Positions 41,781-50,294 of a DNA stretch of 50,294 nt are shown piece by piece. This DNA comes from JAAGZL01 sp964628835 (GTDB lineage: Bacteria > Pseudomonadota > Gammaproteobacteria > Chromatiales > Chromatiaceae), in the NCBI GenBank assembly GCA_964628835.1, contig CAZVME010000020.1, forward strand, positions 1 through 50,294. The letters are read 5' to 3'. Position 1 is the stretch's first letter. The number at the start of each line of letters is the position of its first letter. The notes below the pieces were generated by a model that was not told the DNA's origin, ran no database searches, and saw only the letters and a program-made list of their open reading frames with translations. A program made the translations under genes and the position numbers.

Positions 41781-42011
41781 ATGGCTGATTTTGATCAAGA
41801 ACTGGATGCAAGCGGACTGAACTGTCCACTACCAATCCTGCGCGCAAAGAAAACCCTGAACAGCATGGATGCCGGTATGGTACTGCATATTGTTGCTACC
41901 GATCCTGGCTCCGTTAAAGATTTTGAGGCATTTTCCAAGCAGACCGGAAATGAGCTGATGGAGTCCAAAGAGGACGGCGGAAAGTTCCATTTCCTAATCA
42001 AAAAAGCCTGA
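41781..42011 (+). CDS. tusA: TusA sulfur-carrier protein
   Basis: 76 residues. The invariant CPLP motif (LNCPLPILRAKK) holds the persulfide cysteine. The start at 41781 has GGAG at 41771-41774. TusA moves sulfane sulfur among rhodanese, DsrE-type proteins and downstream oxidation or tRNA-thiolation systems. The neighbours point to dissimilatory sulfur trafficking. No other residues look unusual. Confidence 0.94.
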   Translation: MADFDQELDASGLNCPLPILRAKKTLNSMDAGMVLHIVATDPGSVKDFEAFSKQTGNELMESKEDGGKFHFLIKKA

Positions 42012-42058
42012 TTATTCAATCATTTAAACACGCATAAATATTGGGGGGAATTATCCAG

Positions 42059-42568
42059 ATGGGACAAAAAAAATTAGCCATTATCGCAACCAAGGGTACG
42101 CTGGATTGGGCATATCCACCCCTCATTCTGGCCTCCACTGCTGCGGCTCTGGATTATGAGGTCGAGATTTTCTTTACCTTTTACGGTCTGCAGATGCTCA
42201 GAAAGGATGTTAGCGGTCTCAAGGTGAGCCCGCTTGGTAATCCCGGGATGCCGATGAAGATGCCATTCGGACCGAAGTGGTTCCGTGGTATTAACTGGAA
42301 CATCCCGAACATCATTCAGGCCAACGTGCCTGGCTTCGAGTCTTTGGCGACTGTCCTGATGAAGAAGACCATCGCCAATAATGGTGTAGCAACCGTCGAA
42401 GAGCTGCTTGAGCTATGCCAAGAGGCTGAGGTGCGCTTCACCGCCTGTCAGATGACAGTGGAGCTATTCGGTTTCAGCCACGACGACTTCATTGATAATG
42501 TCGAATATGCTGGCGCCGCAAAGTTCTTCGAATTTGCTGGTGAGAGTGATATCTGCCTGTATATCTAG
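42059..42568 (+). CDS. DsrE/DsrF/DrsH-family sulfur-relay protein
   Basis: 169 residues from the ATG at 42059, with a GGGGGGAA ribosome site. Alpha/beta DsrE fold: the N-terminal strand LAIIATKGTLDWAYPPLILA, and Cys in RFTACQMTVELFGF as the likely sulfur acceptor. No membrane segments, which distinguishes it from the DsrE2 forms described as membrane-bound. With rhodanese and TusA it completes a rhd-tusA-dsrE set. A strong terminator follows. Confidence 0.9.
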   Translation: MGQKKLAIIATKGTLDWAYPPLILASTAAALDYEVEIFFTFYGLQMLRKDVSGLKVSPLGNPGMPMKMPFGPKWFRGINWNIPNIIQANVPGFESLATVLMKKTIANNGVATVEELLELCQEAEVRFTACQMTVELFGFSHDDFIDNVEYAGAAKFFEFAGESDICLYI

Positions 42569-42590
42569 TTTAGAGATAGCTGGATGATAC

Positions 42591-42623
42591 AAAAAGCGCT
42601 GCCCAACCGGGCGGCGTTTTTTT
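42591..42623 (+). terminator. Rho-independent terminator after dsrE
   Basis: Stem CGCTGCCC/GGGCGGCG (42597-42604 with 42609-42616, one G-T pair), loop AACC, seven T. Flanking A-run upstream makes it partly bidirectional; it also lies past the end of the minus-strand MazG-like gene. Confidence 0.9.
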
Positions 42624-42650
42624 GTTCTGATACAACAAGCTGATGGTCAA

Positions 42651-42956
42651 CTAGATGCGTATATGCTCAACCACCCCATTCTCGTCCGGGTCGCCCCATT
42701 GGCGCTCCTTGTTGATCTCCAGCTTCTTATAGCAGGTCGCTATCAGATCGTCGGCAGAGCCGCCGGCCATACGGTAGGCATCCAGTAGCAGTATCAGGCA
42801 GTCTGCATACTCCATCCGGTCGTCTGGTGTTTCGATCAGCTCCTGCACCTCTTTGGCCAGATGATGCAGTGGTCTGGTTGCTGGCCGGCAACTGCCGAAG
42901 GTGGCATCCGACCACTGGGCTATCTCTTCCTGTAGCTGTTGAATGCGTGTGCTCAT
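42651..42956 (-). CDS. MazG-like nucleotide pyrophosphohydrolase
   Basis: 101 residues, all-alpha. Acidic metal-binding positions appear as KEVQELIE and MEYADCLILLLDA, the MazG/dATP-dGTP diphosphohydrolase (DUF550-like) pattern. It would hydrolyse a non-canonical or excess dNTP to the monophosphate. Second gene after the ABC exporter, 15 bases away and cotranscribed. Exact substrate is not predictable. Confidence 0.85.
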   Translation of the reverse strand: MSTRIQQLQEEIAQWSDATFGSCRPATRPLHHLAKEVQELIETPDDRMEYADCLILLLDAYRMAGGSADDLIATCYKKLEINKERQWGDPDENGVVEHIRI

Positions 42957-42971
42957 GCTTTGTGCCTCTGG

Positions 42972-44804
42972 TCAGCTCTCCTGGTGCCCATATAGCGTGG
43001 CGTACAGGCCATCCTGCTGGATCAAGTCGTTATGGTGGCCTTCCTCCACGATCTGTCCATCCTCGAATACCAGCACCCGGTCTGCCTGTTTAACCGCACT
43101 CAGGCGGTGGGCGATGATGAGGGTAGTGCGTCCATGCAGGAACTGTTGCATGGCTGCATGAAGCTTACCCTCGGTGGCGGTATCCAGTGAGGAGGTGGCC
43201 TCGTCCAGGATCACCACCTTGGGTTCGCTCAATACCATGCGCGCCACTGCCAGGCGTTGGCGCTGTCCGCCAGAAAGCCGGATGCCGTAGCGTCCGATCA
43301 TGGTCTCCAGGCCATCGTCCATGTCCCGAACGATGTCGGCCAGCTGTGCTATCTCCAGGGCTAGCCACAGTTTTGCATCTTCGATCTCATGGCCGAGGGT
43401 CAGGTTCATACGCACCGTGTCGTTGAACAGGGCGGGGTGTTGCAGCACCGTGGCCACGTTGCCCCGCACCACATCCATGCCGATCTCGGACACCGGTACC
43501 CCGTCAAAGCAGATCTGGCCTGAGTTGGGTGGATATAGACCGAGTATCACCTGCACCATGGTGGTCTTGCCGCCACCACTGGCCCCCACCAGGGCCACTT
43601 TCTCACCGGCGGCTATCTTCAGGCTGATGTTATTGAGTACTAGGGGGCCGTCGCCGTATCTGAAGGTTATGTTCTGGAGTTGCAAATCGGTGGTGGTCTT
43701 GCCCTGGAATGGGTTCTTGCTGTGGGGGTATTCCGGCTCCAGATCGATCTTGATCAGCTGGTTTATGCGCTCCAGTGCGGCTTGGGCCCCATTGAAAGAG
43801 TACTGGATGGCCAGTACCTCCTGCACCGGACCCATCATGTACCAGAGGTAGGCGAACACCGCCAGCATCTGACCGATGGTGAGATCGGAATACAACACCA
43901 TGACCATGCTCAGGGCGCGAAAGATATCGAACCCAAACAGGAATACGGTGAAGGAGAGGCGTTGAGCGGCATCACTCTTCCAGGTGAAGGATTTGGAGTG
44001 GTGCCGAATATGGTCGGCCTTGCCGATGATGCGTGAGATGTAATGCTGTTCCCGGTTGCTGGCGCGGATCTGCTGGATGGAGTCCAGGGTCTCAGACAGG
44101 GCCTCCTGAAACAGCTGGTAGGCGCTGTTCTCCTGGCGTTTCAGCTTTTTCACCTTGCGTCCGAACAGGGTGGTGACGTAGATCACCAGCGGATTCAGAA
44201 ACAGGATAAACAGGGCCAGCTGCCAGTGCATCCACAGCAGCACTATGCCAGTGCCGACGATACTGAGAACGGCCACTACAAACTTGGAGGTGGCGATGCC
44301 TATGAAGTTGTCCACGGCATCGATATCTGTGACCAGATGCGAGGCCACGGTGCCACTACCCAGGGTCTCGTACTCTGACATGGAGACACGCTCCAGGCGC
44401 CGCAACAGGCTGCGGCGAATGCGGAAGGTCACATCCTTGGAGATCATGGTGAACTGGCGCATCTGCCACACTCCCAGCACCAGGGCGATCAGGCGCAGGA
44501 ACAGGGTGAGAGCCAGTACCGCGATAATATACAGGATCGGTCCCTGCCAACTTTCGGGGAAAATGGCGTTGATGGTGGCCACCGAAATGCCCGGTTGCTT
44601 CAGCAACACCTCATCCACCAATAGTGGAATAAATAGCGGTATCGGGACACTGACCGCGGCCCCTAGGACGGCTATCAAATTGGCGGTAATTAGCTCGCGC
44701 CTGTGGTGCATGATCCTGGTTGCCAGCTCGCGCCAGCTATAGCTATTCGATCTCAAACTGGATGGAGTCTCCGTACGGTCTGAATTTATGCTCCGCTCTG
44801 TCAC
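42972..44804 (-). CDS. ABC exporter, fused membrane and ATPase domains (MsbA-like)
   Basis: 610 residues. Six-helix ABC-exporter domain over about 30-340, then an ATPase domain from about 360: Walker A GASGGGKTT, signature LSGGQRQRLAVAR, Walker B VVILDEATSSLD, switch LIIAHRL. There is no N-terminal peptidase domain. Type I exporters of this shape move lipids, peptides or drugs, and nothing here decides which. It is divergent from a TolC-like gene across 294 bases, which could mean a shared export path, but no HlyD-like adaptor is present. Confidence 0.9.
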   Translation of the reverse strand: MTERSINSDRTETPSSLRSNSYSWRELATRIMHHRRELITANLIAVLGAAVSVPIPLFIPLLVDEVLLKQPGISVATINAIFPESWQGPILYIIAVLALTLFLRLIALVLGVWQMRQFTMISKDVTFRIRRSLLRRLERVSMSEYETLGSGTVASHLVTDIDAVDNFIGIATSKFVVAVLSIVGTGIVLLWMHWQLALFILFLNPLVIYVTTLFGRKVKKLKRQENSAYQLFQEALSETLDSIQQIRASNREQHYISRIIGKADHIRHHSKSFTWKSDAAQRLSFTVFLFGFDIFRALSMVMVLYSDLTIGQMLAVFAYLWYMMGPVQEVLAIQYSFNGAQAALERINQLIKIDLEPEYPHSKNPFQGKTTTDLQLQNITFRYGDGPLVLNNISLKIAAGEKVALVGASGGGKTTMVQVILGLYPPNSGQICFDGVPVSEIGMDVVRGNVATVLQHPALFNDTVRMNLTLGHEIEDAKLWLALEIAQLADIVRDMDDGLETMIGRYGIRLSGGQRQRLAVARMVLSEPKVVILDEATSSLDTATEGKLHAAMQQFLHGRTTLIIAHRLSAVKQADRVLVFEDGQIVEEGHHNDLIQQDGLYATLYGHQES

Positions 44805-45098
44805 TTCTGCTAAACCTGCTTCTCTAGTATGGGCACAACTATCATTGATGCCCGTGCCGGTAAATGGTGATCATGGACAATAACAGAGGGTATGACAAGG
44901 ATAGTGGTGGGCTATTTTGTGGTTTCCCATGGACTGGCGTATGAATAGCAAAGATGCCCATGTGAATCCACAGCTTGTGGTGCCGTCAGTGCCTTAATCC
45001 AACCTTAGGAAATTTGTGATTTTATCCTGCTTTTGCAAGGGGGACATGGGGGATAGAAACTGTATAATACCTAGGTTGACCAACATGAGATTTGAATA
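44805..45098. other. Divergent intergenic region with promoter for the TolC-like gene
   Basis: 294 bases. A consensus TATAAT at 45063-45068 has GGGACA at 45041-45046 (16-base spacer), giving a start near 45075 and a short leader before the ATG at 45099. No open frame of interest on either strand; the outward promoter of the exporter was not identified. Confidence 0.5.
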
Positions 45099-46406
45099 AT
45101 GAAAAAAAGGCTAGTGTCTGTTTTTGTTTGCTCTTTGCTGTGGCTGCCACTGGCCCAGGCGGAAAACCTAGTGCAGGTGTATAAACTTGCGGTGCAAAAT
45201 GATGCCCAGATCAAGGCTGCCAGGGCCACGCGTGACTCTACACTGGAGTCCAGACCTCAGGCCTTGGCCTCGTTGCTACCTAACTTGTCTTTGAGTGGCG
45301 ACGCAAATCGTGTGCATTCAGACGTGCTCTCCTCACCAAGCGGCAGCAGTGACCGTACGTTCAATAGCTCCAGCCTGAGTTTGAGTCTCTCAGTACCGGT
45401 CTATCGTAGAGAGTTGTGGGTGCAGTTGGATCAGGCCGATGACCAGATTGCTCAGGCCGAGGCGGTATATGCAGCAGCAGAGCAGGATCTGATCATACGG
45501 ACCGCCCAGGCTTATTTCGACATCCTATCCGCCCAGGACAACCTGGAGTTTTCTCAGGCAGAGACCGCAGCCATTGCCAGGCAGCTGGATCAGGCCAAAC
45601 AACGTTTCGATGTGGGTTTGATCGCTATCACTGCAGTACATGAGGCCCAAGCGGCCTATGACCAGTCTCGGGCTGATCTTATTCAAGCGGAGAATAATCT
45701 GGACAACTCCTGGGAGGCGCTGTTTGAGATCACCCGTAGAAAGGTGAAATCACTGGCGACCCTGGATGAGAACCTGGCTCTGTCCAAGCCAAATCCTCAG
45801 AGTATCGAACGCTGGGGTCAGAAGGCGCTGCAGCAGAATCTATCAATCCGCGCGGCAACTGAGGCCACTGATTTGGCCCGCAAGAACATTAAGGTGCAGC
45901 AGTCCGGCCACTATCCGTCCCTGGATTTTGTTGGATCCCACACAAGGGACCGCACTAATAGCTCCATCGGTTCTGATACCAACAGATCTTCCATTGGGGT
46001 GCGGCTCACAGTGCCATTATATGCCGGTGGTGGGGTAAGCTCTCGTACCCGCCAGGCCCGTCATGATCTGGAAGCTGCCCAGGAGAACCTGGATAAGGAG
46101 CGCCGCTCGGTTACCCGTCAGGTGCGGGACTCCTATCGTGGAGTACTGGCCAGAATAAGCGCGGTGAAGGCATTGAAGGCCAGCACCATATCTACCCGCA
46201 GTGCCCTGGAGGCCACCGAGGCTGGCTTCGAAGTTGGAACCAGGACCATGGTGGATGTGCTCAACTCCCAGCGTGATCTGTATCGCTCTCTCAGTAATTA
46301 TGCCGACGTGCGCTATAACTACATTATGAGTGGTCTGAAACTGAAGCAGGCGGCAGGTACTGTCTCTCCTGGGGATCTGAAGCGTATTACAGTCTGGTTG
46401 AAGTAA
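45099..46406 (+). CDS. tolC: TolC-type outer membrane efflux protein
   Basis: 435 residues. A signal peptide (1-21, ending PLAQA) leads into two OEP repeats: coiled-coil segments alternate with beta strands, for example QAEAVYAAAEQDLIIRTAQA, and in the second half the typical LTVPLYAGGGVSSRTRQA. Length is right for TolC. It forms the outer-membrane channel for tripartite pumps and type I secretion. The exporter divergent to it is a plausible but unproven partner. There is a good TATAAT 31 bases upstream. Confidence 0.9.
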   Translation: MKKRLVSVFVCSLLWLPLAQAENLVQVYKLAVQNDAQIKAARATRDSTLESRPQALASLLPNLSLSGDANRVHSDVLSSPSGSSDRTFNSSSLSLSLSVPVYRRELWVQLDQADDQIAQAEAVYAAAEQDLIIRTAQAYFDILSAQDNLEFSQAETAAIARQLDQAKQRFDVGLIAITAVHEAQAAYDQSRADLIQAENNLDNSWEALFEITRRKVKSLATLDENLALSKPNPQSIERWGQKALQQNLSIRAATEATDLARKNIKVQQSGHYPSLDFVGSHTRDRTNSSIGSDTNRSSIGVRLTVPLYAGGGVSSRTRQARHDLEAAQENLDKERRSVTRQVRDSYRGVLARISAVKALKASTISTRSALEATEAGFEVGTRTMVDVLNSQRDLYRSLSNYADVRYNYIMSGLKLKQAAGTVSPGDLKRITVWLK

Positions 46407-46442
46407 TTACCTGGCTGGTTTGATTCTGTACAAATAGCATTC

Positions 46443-46514
46443 AGGGGTTGGAGTCAAACCGTTTGATGCCGGTTGATCATGACAATATGGTTGGGCGGTT
46501 TGACTCTGACCCCT
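46443..46514. repeat. Inverted repeat with AGGGGT-GAGTCAAACCG arms
   Basis: Arms at 46443-46461 and 46496-46514 match in 17 of 19 bases around a 34-base centre. Located between the tolC-like gene and aroC. The GGGTCAGAG core recurs in the inverted repeat at 17037-17086. It has the look of a dispersed palindromic repeat of the kind mobilised by REP-associated transposases. Confidence 0.65.
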
Positions 46515-46542
46515 TGATTAAGAATTGGCTAGAATAAAAACC

Positions 46543-47643
46543 ATGTCTGGAAATAGCATCGGAAAACTGTTCACTGTCACCTCTTTTGGCGAAAGCCATG
46601 GTCCTGCCATCGGCTGCATCGTGGATGGCTGCCCTCCAGGGGTTGAACTGTCTGAGGCCGACTTGCAACGGGATCTGGATCGGCGCAAGCCGGGAACCTC
46701 TCGCCATACCACCCAGCGGCGTGAGGCTGACGAAGTGCAGATTCTCTCAGGAGTATTCGAGGGGATAACCACTGGAACCCCTATCGGTCTGATCATCCAT
46801 AATACCGATCAGAGATCCAAGGACTACACCGACATCATGGACCGGTTCCGGCCCGGTCATGCGGACTACACCTACACCCAGAAATACGGTCGGAGGGACT
46901 ACAAAGGCGGTGGACGCTCCTCTGCGCGCGAGACTGCCATGCGGGTGGCGGCTGGCGCCATCGCCAAGAAGTATCTGCAACAGAGTTGTGGTATTAAGGT
47001 CCGGGGCTACCTGGCCCAGTTGGGTCCGATTCAGATAGAGAACCTGGATTGGGATGAGGTGCACAACAACCCCTTCTTCTGTCCTGACGCCAGCAAGGTG
47101 GCTGCTATGGAGCGATTCATGGATGACCTGCGTGGCGAGGGAAACTCCATCGGCGCCCGTATAAACGTAGTGGCCACGGGCGTGCCTCCCGGCCTGGGCG
47201 AACCAATTTTTGATCGGCTGGATGCGGAGATTGCCCACTCCCTGATGAGCATAAATGCGGTAAAAGGGGTAGAGATCGGCGCGGGTTTTGACAGCGTCAT
47301 CCACACCGGCACCGAGCATCGGGATGAGATCACCCCGGACGGTTTCCTGGGAAACAACGCAGGCGGAATCCTCGGTGGCATCTCCAGTGGCCAGGACATA
47401 GTTGCCAGCATCGCCATGAAACCAACATCGAGTCTGCATATACCCTGCCACAGTGTAAATATACATGGCGAACCGGTGGAGGTTGTGACCAAAGGGCGGC
47501 ATGACCCCTGCGTGGGTATTCGCGCTACTCCCATTGCTGAGGCCATGTTGGCGATTACTCTGATGGATCATCTGATGCGGCATCGCGCCCAGAACATGGA
47601 CGTGGATTCGGAGACGCCGGTTATCCCAGCATCTCCCAAGTGA
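46543..47643 (+). CDS. aroC: Chorismate synthase
   Basis: 366 residues starting MSGNSIGKLFTVTSFGESHG at 46543; an in-frame TTG at 46525 is rejected because the canonical N-terminus begins at the ATG. Signature regions include GCIVDGCPPG, RFRPGHADYTY and GGGRSSARETA. It makes chorismate from EPSP with reduced FMN. No clear ribosome site. The inverted repeat upstream ends 28 bases before the start. Confidence 0.97.
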   Translation: MSGNSIGKLFTVTSFGESHGPAIGCIVDGCPPGVELSEADLQRDLDRRKPGTSRHTTQRREADEVQILSGVFEGITTGTPIGLIIHNTDQRSKDYTDIMDRFRPGHADYTYTQKYGRRDYKGGGRSSARETAMRVAAGAIAKKYLQQSCGIKVRGYLAQLGPIQIENLDWDEVHNNPFFCPDASKVAAMERFMDDLRGEGNSIGARINVVATGVPPGLGEPIFDRLDAEIAHSLMSINAVKGVEIGAGFDSVIHTGTEHRDEITPDGFLGNNAGGILGGISSGQDIVASIAMKPTSSLHIPCHSVNIHGEPVEVVTKGRHDPCVGIRATPIAEAMLAITLMDHLMRHRAQNMDVDSETPVIPASPK

Positions 47644-47695
47644 GGGTGTTGCCCATCACCTGTTGGTATCTGCCGCTGGCTTGCTGCAATAGCTA

Positions 47696-48841
47696 ATGCC
47701 CTACTGGCGCCTATCATCATTCTATCTGTTTTACTTCGCTGCGCTGGGTGTGCTCGCCCCCTATTGGAGCCTGTATCTCAAGGATCTAGGCTTCAACGCC
47801 GTGGCCATCGGCGAACTCATGGCTATCCCCATGGCAACCAAGCTGCTGGCCCCCTATGTCTGGGGTTGGTTGGGAGACCACCTGGGGCATCGCATGCCCA
47901 TTGTGCGGCTGGGATCCATGCTCACCGCCGTCATTTTCTCTTCGGTATTCTGGGTGAGTGGTTTCTGGGAACTGGCGGTGGCCATGGTGTTGTTCAGCTT
48001 TTTCTGGAATGCGGTGTTGCCCCAGTTTGAGGCGGTGACCTTCGATTATCTGGGCAAGGATGTGTCACGCTATGCCAGGGTCCGGGTCTGGGGCTCCATC
48101 GGCTTTATTTTGTCGGTACTGGTATTGGGTGTCGCAGTGGATATGAACGGCCCCCAGGTGATCCTGCCGGTGATGCTGCTTATCTACGCTGCTATCTGGA
48201 TCTCCAGCACCACCATCAAAGATAGAAAACAGCAACGAAACCAGATTGAGCAACCACCGATTTTGGCAATACTAAAGATGCCAGCGGTCATAGCATTCTT
48301 TCTGGTCTGCTTCCTGCTGCAGGCCGGGCACGGTCCATACTACGCCTTCTACTCCATCTACATGGAGTCGGTAGGGTACAGCAAGACTGTTATCGGTCAG
48401 TTCTGGGCCTTGGGTGTGATCGCCGAGGTGATCGTATTTGTCTTTATGCATCGGCTGTTGAAAGTATTTGGTGCACGTCAGGTCCTTATGGCCAGCCTGG
48501 CTTTGGCTGTATTGCGCTGGATTCTGATCGGCAACTTTCCCCAGTCTCTGGGCATAATACTGTTCGCCCAGATCCTGCATGCCGCCACTTTCGGCACCTT
48601 TCATGCCGCAGCTATCCATCTGGTGCACCACTATTTTACCGGCAGCCATCAGGGACGGGGGCAGGCCCTCTACAGTAGCCTCAGCTTTGGAGCGGGTGGA
48701 GCCATGGGCACTCTGGCCAGTGGCTTCATGTGGGAGAGCGCCGGTCCCAGTGTGGCCTTTGGCATCTCCTCAGTGCTGTCACTGCTGGCACTGGTGATTG
48801 CCTGGAAGTGGGTGGTGAATGAGCTGGAAGAGACCCCTTAA
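47696..48841 (+). CDS. MFS transporter, PPP/HcaT-like family
   Basis: 381 residues, about eleven to twelve helices. The N-terminal FYLFYFAALGVLAPYWSLYL and the signature YARVRVWGSIGFILSVLVLG are typical of the MFS_1-like 3-phenylpropionate/nucleoside transporter group. Substrate is uncertain. The gene begins 52 bases after aroC. Its stop is two bases from the stop of the convergent dehydrogenase gene, so there is no room for a terminator between them. Confidence 0.88.
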   Translation: MPYWRLSSFYLFYFAALGVLAPYWSLYLKDLGFNAVAIGELMAIPMATKLLAPYVWGWLGDHLGHRMPIVRLGSMLTAVIFSSVFWVSGFWELAVAMVLFSFFWNAVLPQFEAVTFDYLGKDVSRYARVRVWGSIGFILSVLVLGVAVDMNGPQVILPVMLLIYAAIWISSTTIKDRKQQRNQIEQPPILAILKMPAVIAFFLVCFLLQAGHGPYYAFYSIYMESVGYSKTVIGQFWALGVIAEVIVFVFMHRLLKVFGARQVLMASLALAVLRWILIGNFPQSLGIILFAQILHAATFGTFHAAAIHLVHHYFTGSHQGRGQALYSSLSFGAGGAMGTLASGFMWESAGPSVAFGISSVLSLLALVIAWKWVVNELEETP

Positions 48842-48843
48842 GG

Positions 48844-50142
48844 TTATGCCTGCCCATCATTAAAGTATTCCCGCGTACCGTGGGCAGCCACCGCGGCGCC
48901 TATTCGGCCTAGCCCCAGGGTATAGGCTGAACCACGCAGGCTTTGTCCCTCATGCATGCTAGTATGCCATACCTCGTTGAATGCCTTAACGATCATCTCC
49001 TCCAGCCGAGCCCTGATCTCTTCCAGGGTCCATGCATAGCCGGAGCGATTTTGCACCCATTCAAAATAGCTCACAATCACACCGCCAGAATTTACCAGCA
49101 CGTCAGGTAGAATGGTTTTGTTCTGCTCCAGCAAAATACTTTCTGCCTTGCACAGAGTTGGGCCATTAGCCACCTCAACAATATGAGTCGCTTTAATGTT
49201 GGGCGCATTTTCCTCTGTAATTACACCCTCGAGAGCTGCGGGAATAAGCAGGTCAACATCCAACTCCAATAACTCCTCATTGCTGATATTCTGGTGCTCC
49301 ACCAATTCACAAACGGTGTGCTCACAATATACAGCCTGAACCTTTCGCACCTTTATTTTCTGTGTCCAGATACTCTCTATGTCAAATCCCTGCTCCGAGT
49401 AGATACCCCCTTTGGAGTCACTGATGGCCACAATGCGATAGCCATCCTTCTGTAACAGACGGGCAACGTGGTAGCCGGCGTTGCCCAACCCCTGGATGGC
49501 CACCCGTATCTCAGAAGGATCCCATCCCAACCGGTTAGCCATCTCGCGGATGCAGAGATAGGCGCCACGTCCCGTGGCCTCATCCCGACCCAGACTCCCG
49601 CCTAGACTGATGGGTTTGCCGGTTATGACTGCAGGCGCCCGTTGTCGCTTTATGGTTTCATACTCATCCATCATCCAGCCCATAATACGGGCGTTGGTGT
49701 AGACGTCCGGGGCTGGGATGTCGATATCCGGGCCAATGAAGTCTGCCATGGCGCGTACGTAGGCGCGTGACAGCCGTTCCAGTTCCATGGGAGAGAGTAT
49801 TTTTGGGTCTACTTCGATGCCGCCTTTGGCTCCCCCGTAGGGTAGTCCGGCAACGGCGCACTTGATCGTCATCCAGAGCGCCAGGGCCTGCACCTCATTC
49901 TGATCCACCTTGGGGTGGAAGCGTACGCCACCCTTGGTGGGACCAAGTGCGTTGTTATAGTGGCAGCGGTATCCAGTGAAGTACTGCATGGACCCATCAT
50001 CCATCCGAATCGGTAGTGATGCGGTAACTATAGCCTCGGCATGCATCAGGGAATCCACCACCTCCTGAGAGGTGCCTGCATCTTGTCCCATCTGGCGTAA
50101 TCGGTTTAATGCATCTTGGTAGATGTTATGTTGTTTATCCAT
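48844..50142 (-). CDS. Glutamate dehydrogenase (Glu/Leu/Phe/Val family)
   Basis: 432 residues. Substrate site GGAKGGIEVDPK with preceding KCAVAGLPY, nucleotide-binding fold starting IQGLGNAGYHVARLL, and VEVANGPT near residue 320. Start with AGGGGAG seven bases upstream. Length fits the NAD-type hexameric enzymes (about 415-430). It interconverts glutamate and 2-oxoglutarate. Cofactor preference was not determined. The end of the window, 50143-50294, is AT-rich with no gene visible. Confidence 0.92.
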   Translation of the reverse strand: MDKQHNIYQDALNRLRQMGQDAGTSQEVVDSLMHAEAIVTASLPIRMDDGSMQYFTGYRCHYNNALGPTKGGVRFHPKVDQNEVQALALWMTIKCAVAGLPYGGAKGGIEVDPKILSPMELERLSRAYVRAMADFIGPDIDIPAPDVYTNARIMGWMMDEYETIKRQRAPAVITGKPISLGGSLGRDEATGRGAYLCIREMANRLGWDPSEIRVAIQGLGNAGYHVARLLQKDGYRIVAISDSKGGIYSEQGFDIESIWTQKIKVRKVQAVYCEHTVCELVEHQNISNEELLELDVDLLIPAALEGVITEENAPNIKATHIVEVANGPTLCKAESILLEQNKTILPDVLVNSGGVIVSYFEWVQNRSGYAWTLEEIRARLEEMIVKAFNEVWHTSMHEGQSLRGSAYTLGLGRIGAAVAAHGTREYFNDGQA

Positions 50143-50294
50143 ATGACTCCCCTCAACAGTTGTACAATCAAGTATAGAAAGTAATGAACGGCAATTTGGT
50201 TAAATTCAATTCGAAAGCAGGAAATGCACCTCTGTCGTGATTAGATACTTAACTGGGGTGGAGTAGTCCAATAGACTACTTCATGGATTTATTA

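Overview
The window looks like chromosomal DNA from a sulfur-metabolising, facultatively anaerobic gammaproteobacterium (Chromatiales or sulfur-oxidising symbiont type). That placement is inferred from gene content only: a rhodanese-tusA-dsrE sulfur-carrier cluster, siroheme synthase, a Tat-exported molybdoenzyme with a YeeE/YedE sulfur permease, an organosulfonate pathway and the oxygen-independent ubiquinone genes ubiT, ubiU and ubiV. No rRNA, tRNA, CRISPR array or intact insertion sequence was found.

Layout. 1-4433: end of a hemolysin III-type membrane protein, then ybbP-ybbA (minus) divergent from tesA, with overlapping start codons. 4801-12481: a complete 3-sulfolactate module. suyA, suyB, a tripartite TctCAB transporter, slcC and comC run on the minus strand, opposite a GntR-family regulator. 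The transporter brings sulfolactate in, SlcC and ComC together interconvert its enantiomers, and SuyAB yields pyruvate and sulfite. 12583-16802: two exported proteins of unknown function, one a beta-propeller-like protein with 27 hexapeptide repeats at its C-terminus. 17199-21590: an ABC ATPase, an FtsX-type permease and an AttH/CrtC-like protein. 21591-22031: a gene-free stretch with an FNR-like site and a strong terminator, a small-RNA candidate.

22032-28883: a NarJ/TorD-type chaperone (plus), an L,D-transpeptidase, and a minus-strand operon for a membrane-bound molybdoenzyme (four-cluster Fe-S subunit, FdnI-like cytochrome b, monohaem cytochrome c, PsrA/PhsA-type catalytic subunit, YeeE permease). 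Its substrate cannot be read from sequence; a sulfur oxyanion or polysulfide is the best guess. 28884-34132: a structured intergenic region and a four-gene operon (Sel1-like membrane protein, SH3b-vWA periplasmic protein, ABC ATPase, ABC permease). It recalls the PpkA periplasmic half plus TagST of type VI secretion, but no secretion genes are present. This is the best candidate for an undescribed system.

34890-42568: a radical SAM protein, ubiU-ubiV, a Cys-rich C_GCAxxG_C_C protein, bacteriohemerythrin, ubiT-cysG, then rhodanese, tusA and a DsrE-family protein. 42651-50142: mostly housekeeping genes: MazG-like pyrophosphohydrolase, an ABC exporter divergent from a TolC-type outer membrane protein, chorismate synthase, an MFS transporter and glutamate dehydrogenase. 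By eye, roughly 4.4-17.2 kb is more AT-rich than its flanks, which suggests an acquired segment.
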